The notes under the pieces: model-generated
Databases searched by the model: none
What the model was told of the DNA's origin: nothing
What the model saw: the letters and a program-made list of their open reading frames with translations, nothing else
Position numbers and translations under genes: made by a program
Origin: DAHUZL01 sp035533215
GTDB lineage: Bacteria > Chloroflexota > Dormibacteria > Aeolococcales > Bog-877
Assembly: GCA_035533215.1 (NCBI GenBank)
Contig: DATLUG010000029.1
Coordinates: forward strand, 74,027 to 138,026
DNA length: 64,000 nucleotides
Direction: 5' to 3'
In this document: in pieces, positions 26,633 to 35,432 of the stretch
Layout: each line of letters starts with the position of its first letter
How positions within the stretch are numbered: the first letter of the stretch is position 1

Positions 26633-28011
26633 CACTCGCCCCCGAGGATGACGCTTGACTGGGTGGGCGCGCCCGCCTGGGCGGGGCCGGTGGTGCTGGG
26701 CGGGCGGAAGTTCTGCTGCTGGTTGACCAGCATGTGGTTGGTGATGAGGAACGGCCCTCTCGAGTCCTCGCGGATGAAGCCCATCAGGGCCATGATCAGG
26801 CTCACCGCCACCCCCATCGTGATGAGCGCCACCGCCTGGCTGCGGCGCGCCTCGCCCCAGCGCAGATGGCCGCGGCTGACCTCGCGCAGGAAGACCGACA
26901 CCGCCGCGATGCTGACGAAGGTGAAGGCCACCAGGGCGGTCAGCTTCCAGGGGATCATCTGACCGAAGGGGATCAGCAGGCCCCCGTTCCAGATCGGCAC
27001 GTTGGCATTGGCGGCGAAGACCTGCTCGTAGGTCCAGGCCACCGACGACGGGGTCGAACCGAGCAGCCACGCCCCCAGTGACAGCACCGCACAGAGGGCC
27101 AGGGTGGGCGAGCGGATGCCGCTGGTGCGGACCCGGCGCCAGAAGAAGAAGATCCCGGCGGTCAGGATCAGCCCCAGCAGGAAGATCTGGAAGAGGAAGG
27201 CCACGCTGAGACCGCCCAGCATCATGTCGTACCAGCTGGCGTAGGCGTGAAGCTGGATCTCCTTGGCGTACTCCCAGCCCACCAGTGGCTGCAGGGCGGT
27301 GAAGCTGATCGCGGTGACCGCCCCGATCGCGCCCATCCAGTCGCCGTAGCTGCGCTGCTCGGGGGTGCGTGCCCGCAGCACCCGCCAGCCGCCGACGATG
27401 GCGACCAAGGCCCCGGCGAAGGCCACATTGCCGATCAGGCGGTGGATCTCGAGCGGCAGCAGGGTGGGATTGAGCAGGATCAGGGGCAGGTCGAAGGCCG
27501 GCCGGGGCGTCAGCATGTACGACGCCACGAAGTTGACGGCCAGCATCTGCACGAACAGGTCGATGGTGAGCACCAGGCCGAGGCCGACCCGCAGCGGGCG
27601 CACCCGTCCCAGCCGCTCCCAGCCGACGTAGAGGGTGTAGAGGGCGCCGATCTCGAGGACGAAGGCGCCGGCCTCGACCACCAGCGGCCAGAACATCACC
27701 CGCAGCAGCTTCACCCAGAAGTGGCTCCAGAGCCCGGTGAGCAGGATCATCACCACGAAGATCGCCAGCGCCCCGCCGAAGGCGAAGGCCACCGCCATCG
27801 TCTTCACCATCCCGTGGGCGAACCGGGTCTGGCGCTCGTCCTTGCGCACCATGCCGAGGAAGTCGAACAGGGTGACCAGCATCGCCCCGCCCTGCTGGAA
27901 GGCCGCGAACTGGATGTGGAGGAGGAACAGCAGCCCGACCAGCGCCATCGCCACCCCGGTGGGGATGGCGACCGGGACCAGGTGGGGGGCGATGGCGAGG
28001 GTCAGGGGCAC
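26632..28011 (-). CDS. Cytochrome-bd-subunit-I-like membrane protein (second copy)
   Basis: A 459-residue protein with about nine to ten membrane helices, distantly like CydA, the quinol-oxidising subunit of bd oxidases. Helix 1 has LLFLLHIQF, matching the CydA His19 position, and EIHRLIGNVAFAGALV matches the pattern around the b558 ligand His186; both matches are by eye. A hydrophilic loop (FGQMIPWK) precedes the C-terminal helices. GTG 28011 follows GGAG at five bases and starts the protein 12 bases after the cytochrome b stop. Whether it holds haems or has become structural is unknown. No CydB partner is present. Confidence 0.75.
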   Translation of the reverse strand: MPLTLAIAPHLVPVAIPTGVAMALVGLLFLLHIQFAAFQQGGAMLVTLFDFLGMVRKDERQTRFAHGMVKTMAVAFAFGGALAIFVVMILLTGLWSHFWVKLLRVMFWPLVVEAGAFVLEIGALYTLYVGWERLGRVRPLRVGLGLVLTIDLFVQMLAVNFVASYMLTPRPAFDLPLILLNPTLLPLEIHRLIGNVAFAGALVAIVGGWRVLRARTPEQRSYGDWMGAIGAVTAISFTALQPLVGWEYAKEIQLHAYASWYDMMLGGLSVAFLFQIFLLGLILTAGIFFFWRRVRTSGIRSPTLALCAVLSLGAWLLGSTPSSVAWTYEQVFAANANVPIWNGGLLIPFGQMIPWKLTALVAFTFVSIAAVSVFLREVSRGHLRWGEARRSQAVALITMGVAVSLIMALMGFIREDSRGPFLITNHMLVNQQQNFRPPSTTGPAQAGAPTQSSVILGGE

Positions 28012-28022
28012 GTCCGCTCCGA

Positions 28023-29237
28023 TCAGAGGTTGAAGAGGCGGTTGACCGCCAGGAGGGCCTCGAAGATGAGGAAGAGGAGGGTGAAGAGGGCGGGGACCAT
28101 CAGCTGGGGCCGCTTCCAGGGCTCGCGGTCGGGGGAGCGATCCAGGAACGGGACCAGGATCAGGATGGTGCTGGCGATGCCGGGGATCGCGAAGACCCCG
28201 ACCGGGATCATCCAGGCCTGCGGGAACTGGACCAGGAGCTGGTCCAGGGGCAGGAAGAACCACTCCGGGGTGGGCACGTAGGTGAGGGTGGCGCCGTTGG
28301 CGGGCGCCTCCAGGGGCGAGCCCACCACCACCGCCATCACGAAGATCACCAGCACCAGCGCGAAGGAGACGATCGCGTCCTTGCCCACCTGGGACGGGAA
28401 GAACTCGTCGAGGTCGTCGGGGACGGCATAGCCGGGGTCGCTGGGCAGGGCAGGATAGGGCGACTCGGCGTGGAGCACCCGCTGCGCCCGCTCCCGCTCG
28501 GACTCGTCCGGCTGGTTGCGGTAGTTGACCCACGAGCCGTGCTCGCCGTGGCGCCGCAGCAGGTAGAGGTGGACCACGATCAAGGGCACCAGCAGGGCCG
28601 GCAGCAGCCAGATGTGGATCGCGAAGGTGCGGGTCAGCGTCACCGGCCCCACCTGGTTGCCACCGCGCCAGATCTCCTGGGCCCAGTGGCCGAGCCCGGG
28701 GATGTAGCTGAGGACGTGGGTGGTCACGATGGTGGTCCAGTAGGCGGCCTGGTCCCAGGGCAGCATGGCGCCGGTGATGCCGAGGCCCAGGACCAGGAGG
28801 AAGAGGATGACACCGGTGATCCAGTTGAGCTCGCGTGGCTTCTTGTAGGAGCCGCTCACGAAGGTGCGCACCATGTGCAGCCCGATCACCAGCAGGAGCA
28901 CGTAGGCGCCCCACAGGTGCATCCCCCGGACGATCGCCCCGAACTCGTTGGAGTGCTCCAGGTAGTTGAGGCTCTCCCAGGCCTCGGTGGTCGAGGGGAC
29001 GTAGCTCCAGAGGAGGAACATGCCGGTGACGATCTGGAGGGCGATGATGATGAGGGTGGCGCTGCCCAGGCTGTAGGCCCAGGCGCCCCGGCGGGGGACC
29101 GCCTCGTAGAGCCCCTTGTAGACCAGGTCGGTGATCCCCATCCGCTCGTCCAGCCACCGGTACACCGTCGCCAGCGGGCGCGCCACCGGATGGGTCAGCC
29201 GCGCCGCCACCTGGGATCGCGTCGACTCCCGGGCCAT
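28023..29237 (-). CDS. Cytochrome b of a bc/b6f-type complex
   Basis: A 404-residue fused cytochrome b. Two bis-His haem sites are visible: MHLWGAYVLLLVIGLHMV (13 residues between the His) and IHIWLLPALLVPLIVVHL (14 between), the second spacing being the b6/firmicute type. The quinol-site motif is PEWFFLP (PEWY variant). About eight membrane helices are expected. It transfers electrons from quinol at the Qo site, with the Rieske protein taking the other. ATG 29237 lies four bases after the Rieske stop. No cytochrome c1 or f gene follows. Confidence 0.92.
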   Translation of the reverse strand: MARESTRSQVAARLTHPVARPLATVYRWLDERMGITDLVYKGLYEAVPRRGAWAYSLGSATLIIIALQIVTGMFLLWSYVPSTTEAWESLNYLEHSNEFGAIVRGMHLWGAYVLLLVIGLHMVRTFVSGSYKKPRELNWITGVILFLLVLGLGITGAMLPWDQAAYWTTIVTTHVLSYIPGLGHWAQEIWRGGNQVGPVTLTRTFAIHIWLLPALLVPLIVVHLYLLRRHGEHGSWVNYRNQPDESERERAQRVLHAESPYPALPSDPGYAVPDDLDEFFPSQVGKDAIVSFALVLVIFVMAVVVGSPLEAPANGATLTYVPTPEWFFLPLDQLLVQFPQAWMIPVGVFAIPGIASTILILVPFLDRSPDREPWKRPQLMVPALFTLLFLIFEALLAVNRLFNL

Positions 29238-29241
29238 CCGG

Positions 29242-29733
29242 CTAGGCCTCCACGATCTGATCGCGGACGTAGAGCGTGTCCCCCACCACCTTGTGGCGGT
29301 AGCGGGAGAGCGGCCGGGGGGGCGGGCCGCCGATGTTGACCCCGGTGATCGAGTAGAAGCCGCCGTGGCAGGGGCAGAGGAACTGCTGCAGGTTGAGGTC
29401 CCAGTGCACGTCGCACTGCATGTGGGTGCAGACATTGGAGAGGGAGAGCACCTGGACCTGGCTGCCGACGTTGAGCTTGACGACGTAGACGATCCGTGCC
29501 ACCGGCGGCACCCTCCAGGCCTGGGTGGAGGGCATCTGGACGACGTAGGCGGTGGGCAGCCCCACCGGCACCTGGCTGACATCCCCGACCCGGACCCAGG
29601 GGTGAGCGCGGCGGGCGAAGATCGGCTGCAGCACCTCGCCGACGATGGGGGCCGCGATGAGGAGGGTGATGCCGGCGCCGGCGACGTTGGTGGCCAGCAC
29701 CATGAAGCGCCGCCTGGTCATCCGCCTCCCCAC
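29242..29733 (-). CDS. Rieske iron-sulfur protein
   Basis: A 163-residue membrane-anchored Rieske protein. One N-terminal helix follows a twin-arginine-like TRRRFMV motif, so export by Tat is likely. The [2Fe-2S] ligands are in NVCTHMQC and FLCPCHGG, including the extra Cys pair for the stabilising disulfide. It passes electrons from the Qo site of cytochrome b to a carrier outside the membrane. GTG 29733 and ATG 29721 are both possible starts; each has purine-rich sequence upstream. Three bases of the small membrane gene's stop lie directly before it. Confidence 0.92.
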   Translation of the reverse strand: MGRRMTRRRFMVLATNVAGAGITLLIAAPIVGEVLQPIFARRAHPWVRVGDVSQVPVGLPTAYVVQMPSTQAWRVPPVARIVYVVKLNVGSQVQVLSLSNVCTHMQCDVHWDLNLQQFLCPCHGGFYSITGVNIGGPPPRPLSRYRHKVVGDTLYVRDQIVEA

Positions 29734-29734
29734 C

Positions 29735-29968
29735 TCAGGCCCCCCCCTGCCCGACCGGCACCACCAGCAGCGCGACGAGCATGCCCACGACGAAGACCAG
29801 GGTGAGCACCGTCACCGACCCCGCCAGACCGGCGGCCAGATGGTCCCCCCCGCGCCACAGCGTACCCAGCCGGCGCAGCACCATCCAGGCGCCCACCAGG
29901 AGGACGCTGAACACCGAGGTGACCACGATCCCGAGGTACCAGGCGGACTCGAAGTCCTGATAGTTCAC
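29735..29968 (-). CDS. Small two-helix membrane protein of the respiratory operon
   Basis: A 77-residue protein with two membrane helices (about 11-32 and 45-70) joined by a short RRLGTLWRGG loop. No family was recognised. It lies between the bd-like gene and the Rieske gene with a one-base gap to the latter, so it is probably a small subunit of the same complex. Confidence 0.75.
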   Translation of the reverse strand: MNYQDFESAWYLGIVVTSVFSVLLVGAWMVLRRLGTLWRGGDHLAAGLAGSVTVLTLVFVVGMLVALLVVPVGQGGA

Positions 29969-29999
29969 CGGCGTCGGTTCCCGGGGCCGCCCGGCGCGG

Positions 30000-31268
30000 T
30001 CACGGGAGGACGCCGCGGGGGGGGTTGAAGTTGCGGGTCGCGGCGTGCAGGGTCATGAGACAGGCGCTGTGGCCGCTGGGGGCGTCGATGGCGCAGGGGA
30101 GCTTGATGTTCTCCTTGATGACGCCCATGTACAGGGTGAGGACCAGGGCGGCCACCCCCAGCACCGCGATCGCCCGCTGGGCCGGAGCGCGGATGCCGAG
30201 CGCGTCGCCCCCCCGGCGCCGCTCCCGCGCGAACCGGACGAGGTGGACCAGGGTGGCGACGAACGCGATCAGGAGCAGGACGTAGCGGAGCGCCACCATC
30301 CCGGCGGGGATCACCACCTGCGGCAGGGCCGCCCCCGCCATCCCCAGGAGCGCGACCGCGGTGAGGCCGGCGCCGGCCTGGCTGCGGCTGGCGGCGGGGC
30401 TGTGCTGCCAGAAGACCAGGTTGGCGCCGACCACCACCACCGCCAGCAGCCCCACCTGGCCCACCAGCATCCACCCGGAGCCGGAGGTGGTGAGGGCGGC
30501 GAAGGCCGGGGCCGAGTTCTGCTGGATGGTGAGGGCGAGCAGGAATCCCGTCACCGGCTGCACCAGCAGGAAGGCCGCGCCGATGGTGAAGTTGATCCGC
30601 GCCGCCCAGCGTTGGAACGCGACCTCGGCGGGATCGGACGCCCGCCGGAGGCGCCAGATCGCGAGCGCGGCGAGCAGGAGGGCGGGCCAGGAGATGTTGG
30701 CGCCCAGGTAGTGGAGGAGCAGCCAGGGGTAGCTGGGGGAGAAGGCGGCGGAAGTGGCGTGCAGCGACCCCGGGTCGAGCGCGTAGCTGTCCAGCTCGAC
30801 GATCGTGAACAGGAAGACGTACTGGACGGCGGCGAACCCGAACCCCACCGCCAGGTGGAGCCGGGGCGCGAGCTGGTCCCACCGGTAGACATAGAGGAGC
30901 AGGAGGGGGATGCCGATGAAGAAGCTGCCGAAGGCGATGGTGAGGGGCAGCAGGAGCAGGTTCAGGAGGGTGCCGATGAGGTTGCCGTAGATCCCGGTGA
31001 GGAGCACCACCGCGAAGACCGCCCAGGTGGCGCCGAAGCTGTACAGGTACACCGTGGCGTGGGCGAGACGGCGGGCATAGCGCAGGTGGCGTGGGTCGCC
31101 GCCCCGGCGCCGGCCGGCCAGCTCCATGAAGGGGGCGAGGGCGGTGGCCCCGAGGATGAATCCGACCAGGGCGATGTGGATGAGGAACGTGGCACCGATC
31201 GCCGCGGCGGCCCCGACGGCGCCCAGCGGTAGGTGCGGGACCGGGGTCGGGAAGGCGGAGAGCGGCAC
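30000..31268 (-). CDS. Cytochrome-bd-subunit-I-like membrane protein (first copy)
   Basis: A 422-residue protein with about nine membrane helices, first gene of the operon. The first helix has FLIHIALVGFILG followed by an ELAG end, like the CydA His19 helix, and LLLHYLGANISWPALL resembles the His186 helix. The C-terminal stretch outside the last helix has two Cys nine residues apart (PCAIDAPSGHSACL) that could form a disulfide; there is no CxxCH haem c site. GTG 31268 is preferred because GAGGT lies a few bases before it; GTG 31280 is the alternative. Divergent from holA. Function as oxidase, quinol-binding subunit or scaffold is undecided. Confidence 0.75.
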   Translation of the reverse strand: MPLSAFPTPVPHLPLGAVGAAAAIGATFLIHIALVGFILGATALAPFMELAGRRRGGDPRHLRYARRLAHATVYLYSFGATWAVFAVVLLTGIYGNLIGTLLNLLLLPLTIAFGSFFIGIPLLLLYVYRWDQLAPRLHLAVGFGFAAVQYVFLFTIVELDSYALDPGSLHATSAAFSPSYPWLLLHYLGANISWPALLLAALAIWRLRRASDPAEVAFQRWAARINFTIGAAFLLVQPVTGFLLALTIQQNSAPAFAALTTSGSGWMLVGQVGLLAVVVVGANLVFWQHSPAASRSQAGAGLTAVALLGMAGAALPQVVIPAGMVALRYVLLLIAFVATLVHLVRFARERRRGGDALGIRAPAQRAIAVLGVAALVLTLYMGVIKENIKLPCAIDAPSGHSACLMTLHAATRNFNPPRGVLP

Positions 31269-31425
31269 GCCGTACCTCACATGCGGTCGCAGCGGCCGGT
31301 GCGCTCCCCGGCCGGCCGGGGAGCCGCTGCCCCGCCGAGCGCCTCACATGCTGACGGGGGCGGCCGGGACCCCGCAAGCGCGATCGGCCCAAGTCCCCCG
31401 CCGGCGGCCCTCCATACTGGCCCCG

Positions 31426-32442
31426 ATGTCGCCCCCCGCCGAGGCCGCCGAGCCACCGGGGCCCCTGATCCTCGTTCACGGCGACGCGCCGTTCCTGGTG
31501 GATCGGGCCGTCAGGGGGTTGCTCGCGGGCTGGCGGGCGGGGATGACCAATCCCATGAACGACGAGGTCTTCCGCGCCCCGCCGGGGCTGGAGGACCTGC
31601 GCCAGAGCCTGGCCACCCCGGCCTTCCTCGATCCTCGCCGGGTGATCCTGGTCTGGGACCCGCCGGCGGGCCTGGCCAAAGGGCGCCGCGCCGCGGACGC
31701 CTCCGCTCTGGTGGCCGCGCTCGCGGCCCGCGACCCCGCGAGCGCCGTCTGTCTGGCGGTGCACGGCAGGGTGCCCGAGACCAACCCCGTGCTCCTCCAC
31801 GTGCGCGCGGCCGGCGAGGTCCGGACGGTGAGCGCGCCGCGCGGCCGCGGGCTCGACGCCCACCTCGGGGCCGAGCTCCAGGCTCGCGGCCTCCAGCTCG
31901 GGGCGGCGGCCCGCTCCCGGCTGCGCGCGGTGGCGGCCGCGGATCTCGGCCAGCTCGACCAGGAGCTCGAGAAGCTCTCGGTGGCGGCGGGTCCCTCGGG
32001 TCAGCTGGACGCCGCCACCGCCGATGCTCTCATCGCCGACGGCGGGCGCAGCGAGATCTACCAGCTCACCGACGCGCTGGTCGACCACCCCGAGCGGGCG
32101 CTGGCGCACCTCGCCGACCTGGAGCGGAGGCGGTCCGCCGCCCCACCGCTCCTCGTCGCCAGCCTGGCCCGCTGGCTGCGCGAGCTGCTCCAGCTGCACG
32201 CCCAGCTCGCCCGGGGCGTTCCGATCGCCCGGGCGGCGGCCGGCCGACCCCCCTGGATGGCGGAGCGGCTCGCGCGCCAGGTCCGCCAGACCGACCCGGC
32301 GCGGCTGGCCGCGGCGCTGGAGAGGCTGGCCGACCTCGACTGGGCGATCCGCTCCGGCGACGTCGAGCCCCACCTCGGGCTGCAGGCCTTCGTCGCCGGC
32401 CTGGCTGGCCACGCGGACCCGCGGGCGCGGCCGGCCGCCTGA
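31426..32442 (+). CDS. holA: DNA polymerase III delta subunit (clamp loader)
   Basis: A 338-residue HolA-type protein. It follows the family's three-domain plan: N-terminal AAA-like part (LILVHGDAPFLVDRAVRGLL, then RVILVWDPP), a middle lid and a C-terminal collar helix bundle (SEIYQLTDALVDHPERAL, RWLRELLQLHAQLARG). It helps load the sliding clamp. ATG 31426 begins the first strand after a short acidic leader. The next gene, rpsT, is convergent, a common holA-rpsT neighbourhood. Confidence 0.88.
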   Translation: MSPPAEAAEPPGPLILVHGDAPFLVDRAVRGLLAGWRAGMTNPMNDEVFRAPPGLEDLRQSLATPAFLDPRRVILVWDPPAGLAKGRRAADASALVAALAARDPASAVCLAVHGRVPETNPVLLHVRAAGEVRTVSAPRGRGLDAHLGAELQARGLQLGAAARSRLRAVAAADLGQLDQELEKLSVAAGPSGQLDAATADALIADGGRSEIYQLTDALVDHPERALAHLADLERRRSAAPPLLVASLARWLRELLQLHAQLARGVPIARAAAGRPPWMAERLARQVRQTDPARLAAALERLADLDWAIRSGDVEPHLGLQAFVAGLAGHADPRARPAA

Positions 32443-32461
32443 GGGGAGGCCGCCCGCCCGG

Positions 32462-32956
32462 TCAGTCCTTCTTCGGCGGGGTCGCGGCTCCAGTCCGGCG
32501 GGTGCTCGCGGTCCGCGCCGCGACCTGCCGGGCGGCCTTGGTCTGCGGCTTGGCGGCGGTGCGCGTCGTCTTCGTCTTGGCCTTGGCCGGCGTGGGCCGC
32601 CCGGCCCGCCCGCCGGCGCCGGCGGCTCCACCCCGGGCGCGCCCCGTCCCCTTGGCGTGCGAGGGGGTGGCCAGCTCGGGATTGGCGGCCACCGCGGCGG
32701 CCCGGGCCGCCATCCGCATCAGCCGGGACTTGCGCCGCGCCGCATTGCGGGGGTGGAGGATCCCGTGGCCCGCGGCCCGGTCCAGCGCGGAGGCGGCGGC
32801 GCTCACCAGCGCGGCAGCCGGCTCCAGTGCCTGGGCGGTGAGCTCGCGGCGAGCGGTGGCGACCGCCGTCCGAACCGCCGACCGCACCGCGCGGTTGCGG
32901 ACATGTCGGCGCTCGGCGGCGCGGATGCGCTTGCGAGCGGAGCGGGAGTTGGCCAT
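32462..32956 (-). CDS. rpsT: Ribosomal protein S20 with long basic C-terminal tail
   Basis: A 164-residue protein. Residues 1 to about 92 are S20, a helix-bundle protein binding the 5' domain of 16S rRNA (MANSRSARKRIRAAERR start, GILHPRNAARRKSRLMR end). Residues about 93-164 form an extra Lys/Arg/Ala/Thr/Pro-rich tail with KAKTKTTRTAAK-type repeats like histone H1 or mycobacterial HupB tails. S20 is usually about 85-90 residues. ATG 32956 matches the family N-terminus exactly. A TATACT box on the minus strand (33068-33063) could be its -10. Confidence 0.9.
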   Translation of the reverse strand: MANSRSARKRIRAAERRHVRNRAVRSAVRTAVATARRELTAQALEPAAALVSAAASALDRAAGHGILHPRNAARRKSRLMRMAARAAAVAANPELATPSHAKGTGRARGGAAGAGGRAGRPTPAKAKTKTTRTAAKPQTKAARQVAARTASTRRTGAATPPKKD

Positions 32957-33072
32957 GTCAGCAAGCCTCGGGGCAGGGTGGGGCGGGCGCCCGACGGCCC
33001 CGTTTCGGACCGCCCGGCCGGGCGCGCGCACACCATCATCGCAGCGCCGCGCGCGTCGGCGGAGTATAGCAA

Positions 33073-34029
33073 GTGAGCCCCTCCGAACCCGCCCGGGTCC
33101 GGCGCTTGAGAATGCAGGCCATGTGGACGGCCCGCCGCGCGCCCGCCAAGATCAACCTGGCCCTGGAGGTGCTCGGGCGGCGGGCCGACGGCTACCACCA
33201 GCTGGCGGCCGTCTCCCAGACGATCGAGTGGGGCGACCTGGTCGCGGTCGACCGCACCAGCGGCCCCGCGGGGGGGCCCGACCCCGCCAGCTGGCCGGTC
33301 GCGGTGACGGGGGCGATGGCGGGCGGGCTTGCCGGCGACCCGGGCCCGAATCTGGTCGCGCGCGCCGGCGCGGCGCTGGCCGCCGCCGGTCGGCCGCCTC
33401 GGGGAGCTCGGCTGTGGCTCGTGAAGCGGATACCGGTGGGCAGCGGGCTGGGAGGCGGGTCGGCGGATGCGGCGGCGGCGCTCCGGCTGCTCGCTCCGGG
33501 TCTGTCGGAGGCGGAGCTGGCGCGGGTCGGAGCCCGGGTCGGGGCCGACGTGCCGTTTGCCCTCCTCGGGGGGACGGCGAGGCTCGGGGGCGTCGGCGAC
33601 CGAGTCGAACCGCTCCCGCCGCCGCCCCCGGGCTGGTGCGTCGTCGCGGTGCTGGGGGCCATCCTCACCCGGGCCGTGTTCGGCTGCACCGAGGACGCCG
33701 ACCACACCGACGGGGAGCGGGTCGGCCGGGTCGCGGCCACCCTGGCGGCCGGCGGCCGACTCGACCCGCTCTGGCTCGGCAGCGGCCTGGAGGCGGCCGC
33801 CTGGCGGGCCCACCCGGGCCTGGAGGCCGCCGCCCGGCTCCTGCGCACGGCCACCGCCCCGGCGCCATGGGCGCTCACCGGCAGCGGTGGAGCGTACTTC
33901 AGCCTCCAGCCCGACGGCGCCGCCGCCGCCGCCGTGGCCGCGGCGGCGCGGGCGGCGGTGCCGTCGGCCATCGTGCAGGTGACCCGGACCAGCTGGTCCC
34001 CGGCGGCCCGCCCGGCGGGGTCCGGCTGA
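33073..34029 (+). CDS. ispE: 4-diphosphocytidyl-2-C-methyl-D-erythritol kinase
   Basis: A 318-residue GHMP kinase of the non-mevalonate isoprenoid pathway, phosphorylating CDP-methylerythritol. It has the ARRAPAKINLALEVLGRRADGYH start, the ATP-binding PVGSGLGGGSADAAAAL loop and the C-terminal LTGSGGAYFSL motif. GTG 33073 has GGAG eight bases upstream; the internal ATG 33121 starts closer to the conserved fold and cannot be excluded. The stop overlaps murT by one base, giving an ispE-murT-gatD operon. Confidence 0.93.
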   Translation: MSPSEPARVRRLRMQAMWTARRAPAKINLALEVLGRRADGYHQLAAVSQTIEWGDLVAVDRTSGPAGGPDPASWPVAVTGAMAGGLAGDPGPNLVARAGAALAAAGRPPRGARLWLVKRIPVGSGLGGGSADAAAALRLLAPGLSEAELARVGARVGADVPFALLGGTARLGGVGDRVEPLPPPPPGWCVVAVLGAILTRAVFGCTEDADHTDGERVGRVAATLAAGGRLDPLWLGSGLEAAAWRAHPGLEAAARLLRTATAPAPWALTGSGGAYFSLQPDGAAAAAVAAAARAAVPSAIVQVTRTSWSPAARPAGSG

Positions 34030-35432
34030 TGCCGCGCCCACCTCGCCTGCGGGCGGCGGTGGCGGCGGGCCGGCTCACCGGCGCCCTCTCGCGGCGGCTG
34101 GGTCGCGGCGGCGGGACGACGCTCCCGGGCGACATCGCCCGGGCGATCGACCCCGGCGTCCTCACCGCCCTCGCCGCCCAGGCCCGTCGCGGCACCGTCC
34201 TGGTCAGCGGCACCAACGGCAAGACCACCACCTGCTCGCTGGTCCGGGCGGCCGCGCGCGCGTCCGGGTGGCGGGTGGTGGCGAACCCCAGCGGGGCGAA
34301 CCTCGTGTTCGGCCTCACCGCCGCGGCGGTGCAGGCGTCCACCCCGAGCGGCCGCCTCGCCGCCGATTGGCTGGTCTTCGAGGTCGACGAGCTGAGCCTG
34401 CCCCGGGCGGTGGCGGAGCTCGGGCCCCGGTGCGTCACCCTCCTCAACGTGTACCGCGACCAGCTCGATCGCGCCTTCGAGGTGGACCAGGTCGCGGAGC
34501 GGCTCGGCCAGGCGCTCGCCGGCCTGCCGGCGGGCGCGGTGTGCGTCGCCAACGGCGACGACCCGGTGGTCGCCGGCCTCGCCGCCGGTGCTCGCGATGT
34601 CCGCTTCTTCGGCATCGACGACGCCGGGATCGGGCGTCGGGAGCTCGCCGTCGCGGCCGACGCCCGCCGCTGCCCCCGGTGCGCCGCCGCCCTGGACTTC
34701 TCGGCCGTCCTCTACGCCCACTGCGGGCACTACGCCTGCCCGGCCTGCGGCTTCGCTCGGCCCCAGCCGACCTGGGCGGCCGAGGCGGTGACCGTCGAGG
34801 GCCTGGAGTCGGTCCGCTGCACCGTCCGCGGCGAGGGCGAGCGCACCCGGATCGCGGTCCCGGTCGGCGGGGTGTTCACGGTCGCCAACGCCCTCGCCGC
34901 CTTCGCGACCCTCAGGGTGATGGGGGTTGCCCCCGCCACCATCGCGGAGACGTTCGCCGCCAGCAGCCCCGCCTTCGGGCGGGGCGAGCGGGTGGAGCTG
35001 GAGGGCGCGACCATCCGTCTCCTCCTCGCCAAGAACCCGGCCGGCCTGGACGAGGCGCTGCGCGCCGCCGTCGCCGGCAGCCCCCCGGCCCTGGCGCTCG
35101 GGCTGAACGACGGGATCGCCGACGGTCGGGACGTGTCCTGGATCTGGGATGCCGACCTGGAACCGCTGCTGGCCCCCGGGGCCCCCCAGCGCCTTGTCGT
35201 GAGCGGGACCCGGGCGGCCGACCTCGTGCTGCGTCTCAAGTACGCGGGGGTGGCCCTGGAGCGGGTCGTCGTGGCGGAGTCGCCGGCGGCGGCGCTCGAC
35301 GCCTGCCTGGCGGCCGGGCGCGCCGCCGGCGGCACGGCGGTGCCCGCCCTGCTCACCTACACCGCGGCGCTCGGCTGGTACGCCGAGCTCACCCGGCGCG
35401 GGGCGGTGGCGCCGTACTGGACGCGGGTGTGA
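34029..35432 (+). CDS. murT: Lipid II isoglutaminyl synthase, MurT subunit
   Basis: A 467-residue Mur-ligase-like protein with the P-loop VSGTNGKTTTCSLV (about 57-70), a zinc-ribbon insertion with four Cys (CPRC...CPAC, about 217-240) typical of MurT, and the C-terminal MurT segment DVSWIWDADLEPL. With GatD it amidates D-Glu in the lipid II stem peptide to D-isoglutamine, which affects cross-linking and antibiotic and lysozyme response. The ATG overlaps the ispE stop; the gatD GTG overlaps its own stop by four bases. Confidence 0.94.
   Translation: MPRPPRLRAAVAAGRLTGALSRRLGRGGGTTLPGDIARAIDPGVLTALAAQARRGTVLVSGTNGKTTTCSLVRAAARASGWRVVANPSGANLVFGLTAAAVQASTPSGRLAADWLVFEVDELSLPRAVAELGPRCVTLLNVYRDQLDRAFEVDQVAERLGQALAGLPAGAVCVANGDDPVVAGLAAGARDVRFFGIDDAGIGRRELAVAADARRCPRCAAALDFSAVLYAHCGHYACPACGFARPQPTWAAEAVTVEGLESVRCTVRGEGERTRIAVPVGGVFTVANALAAFATLRVMGVAPATIAETFAASSPAFGRGERVELEGATIRLLLAKNPAGLDEALRAAVAGSPPALALGLNDGIADGRDVSWIWDADLEPLLAPGAPQRLVVSGTRAADLVLRLKYAGVALERVVVAESPAAALDACLAAGRAAGGTAVPALLTYTAALGWYAELTRRGAVAPYWTRV

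Noticed and set aside
31233..34028. Very long plus-strand open frame leading into murT
   Set aside because: It crosses holA, rpsT and ispE, which have recognisable proteins in other frames; only the part from 34029 is real. Lack of stops reflects high GC.
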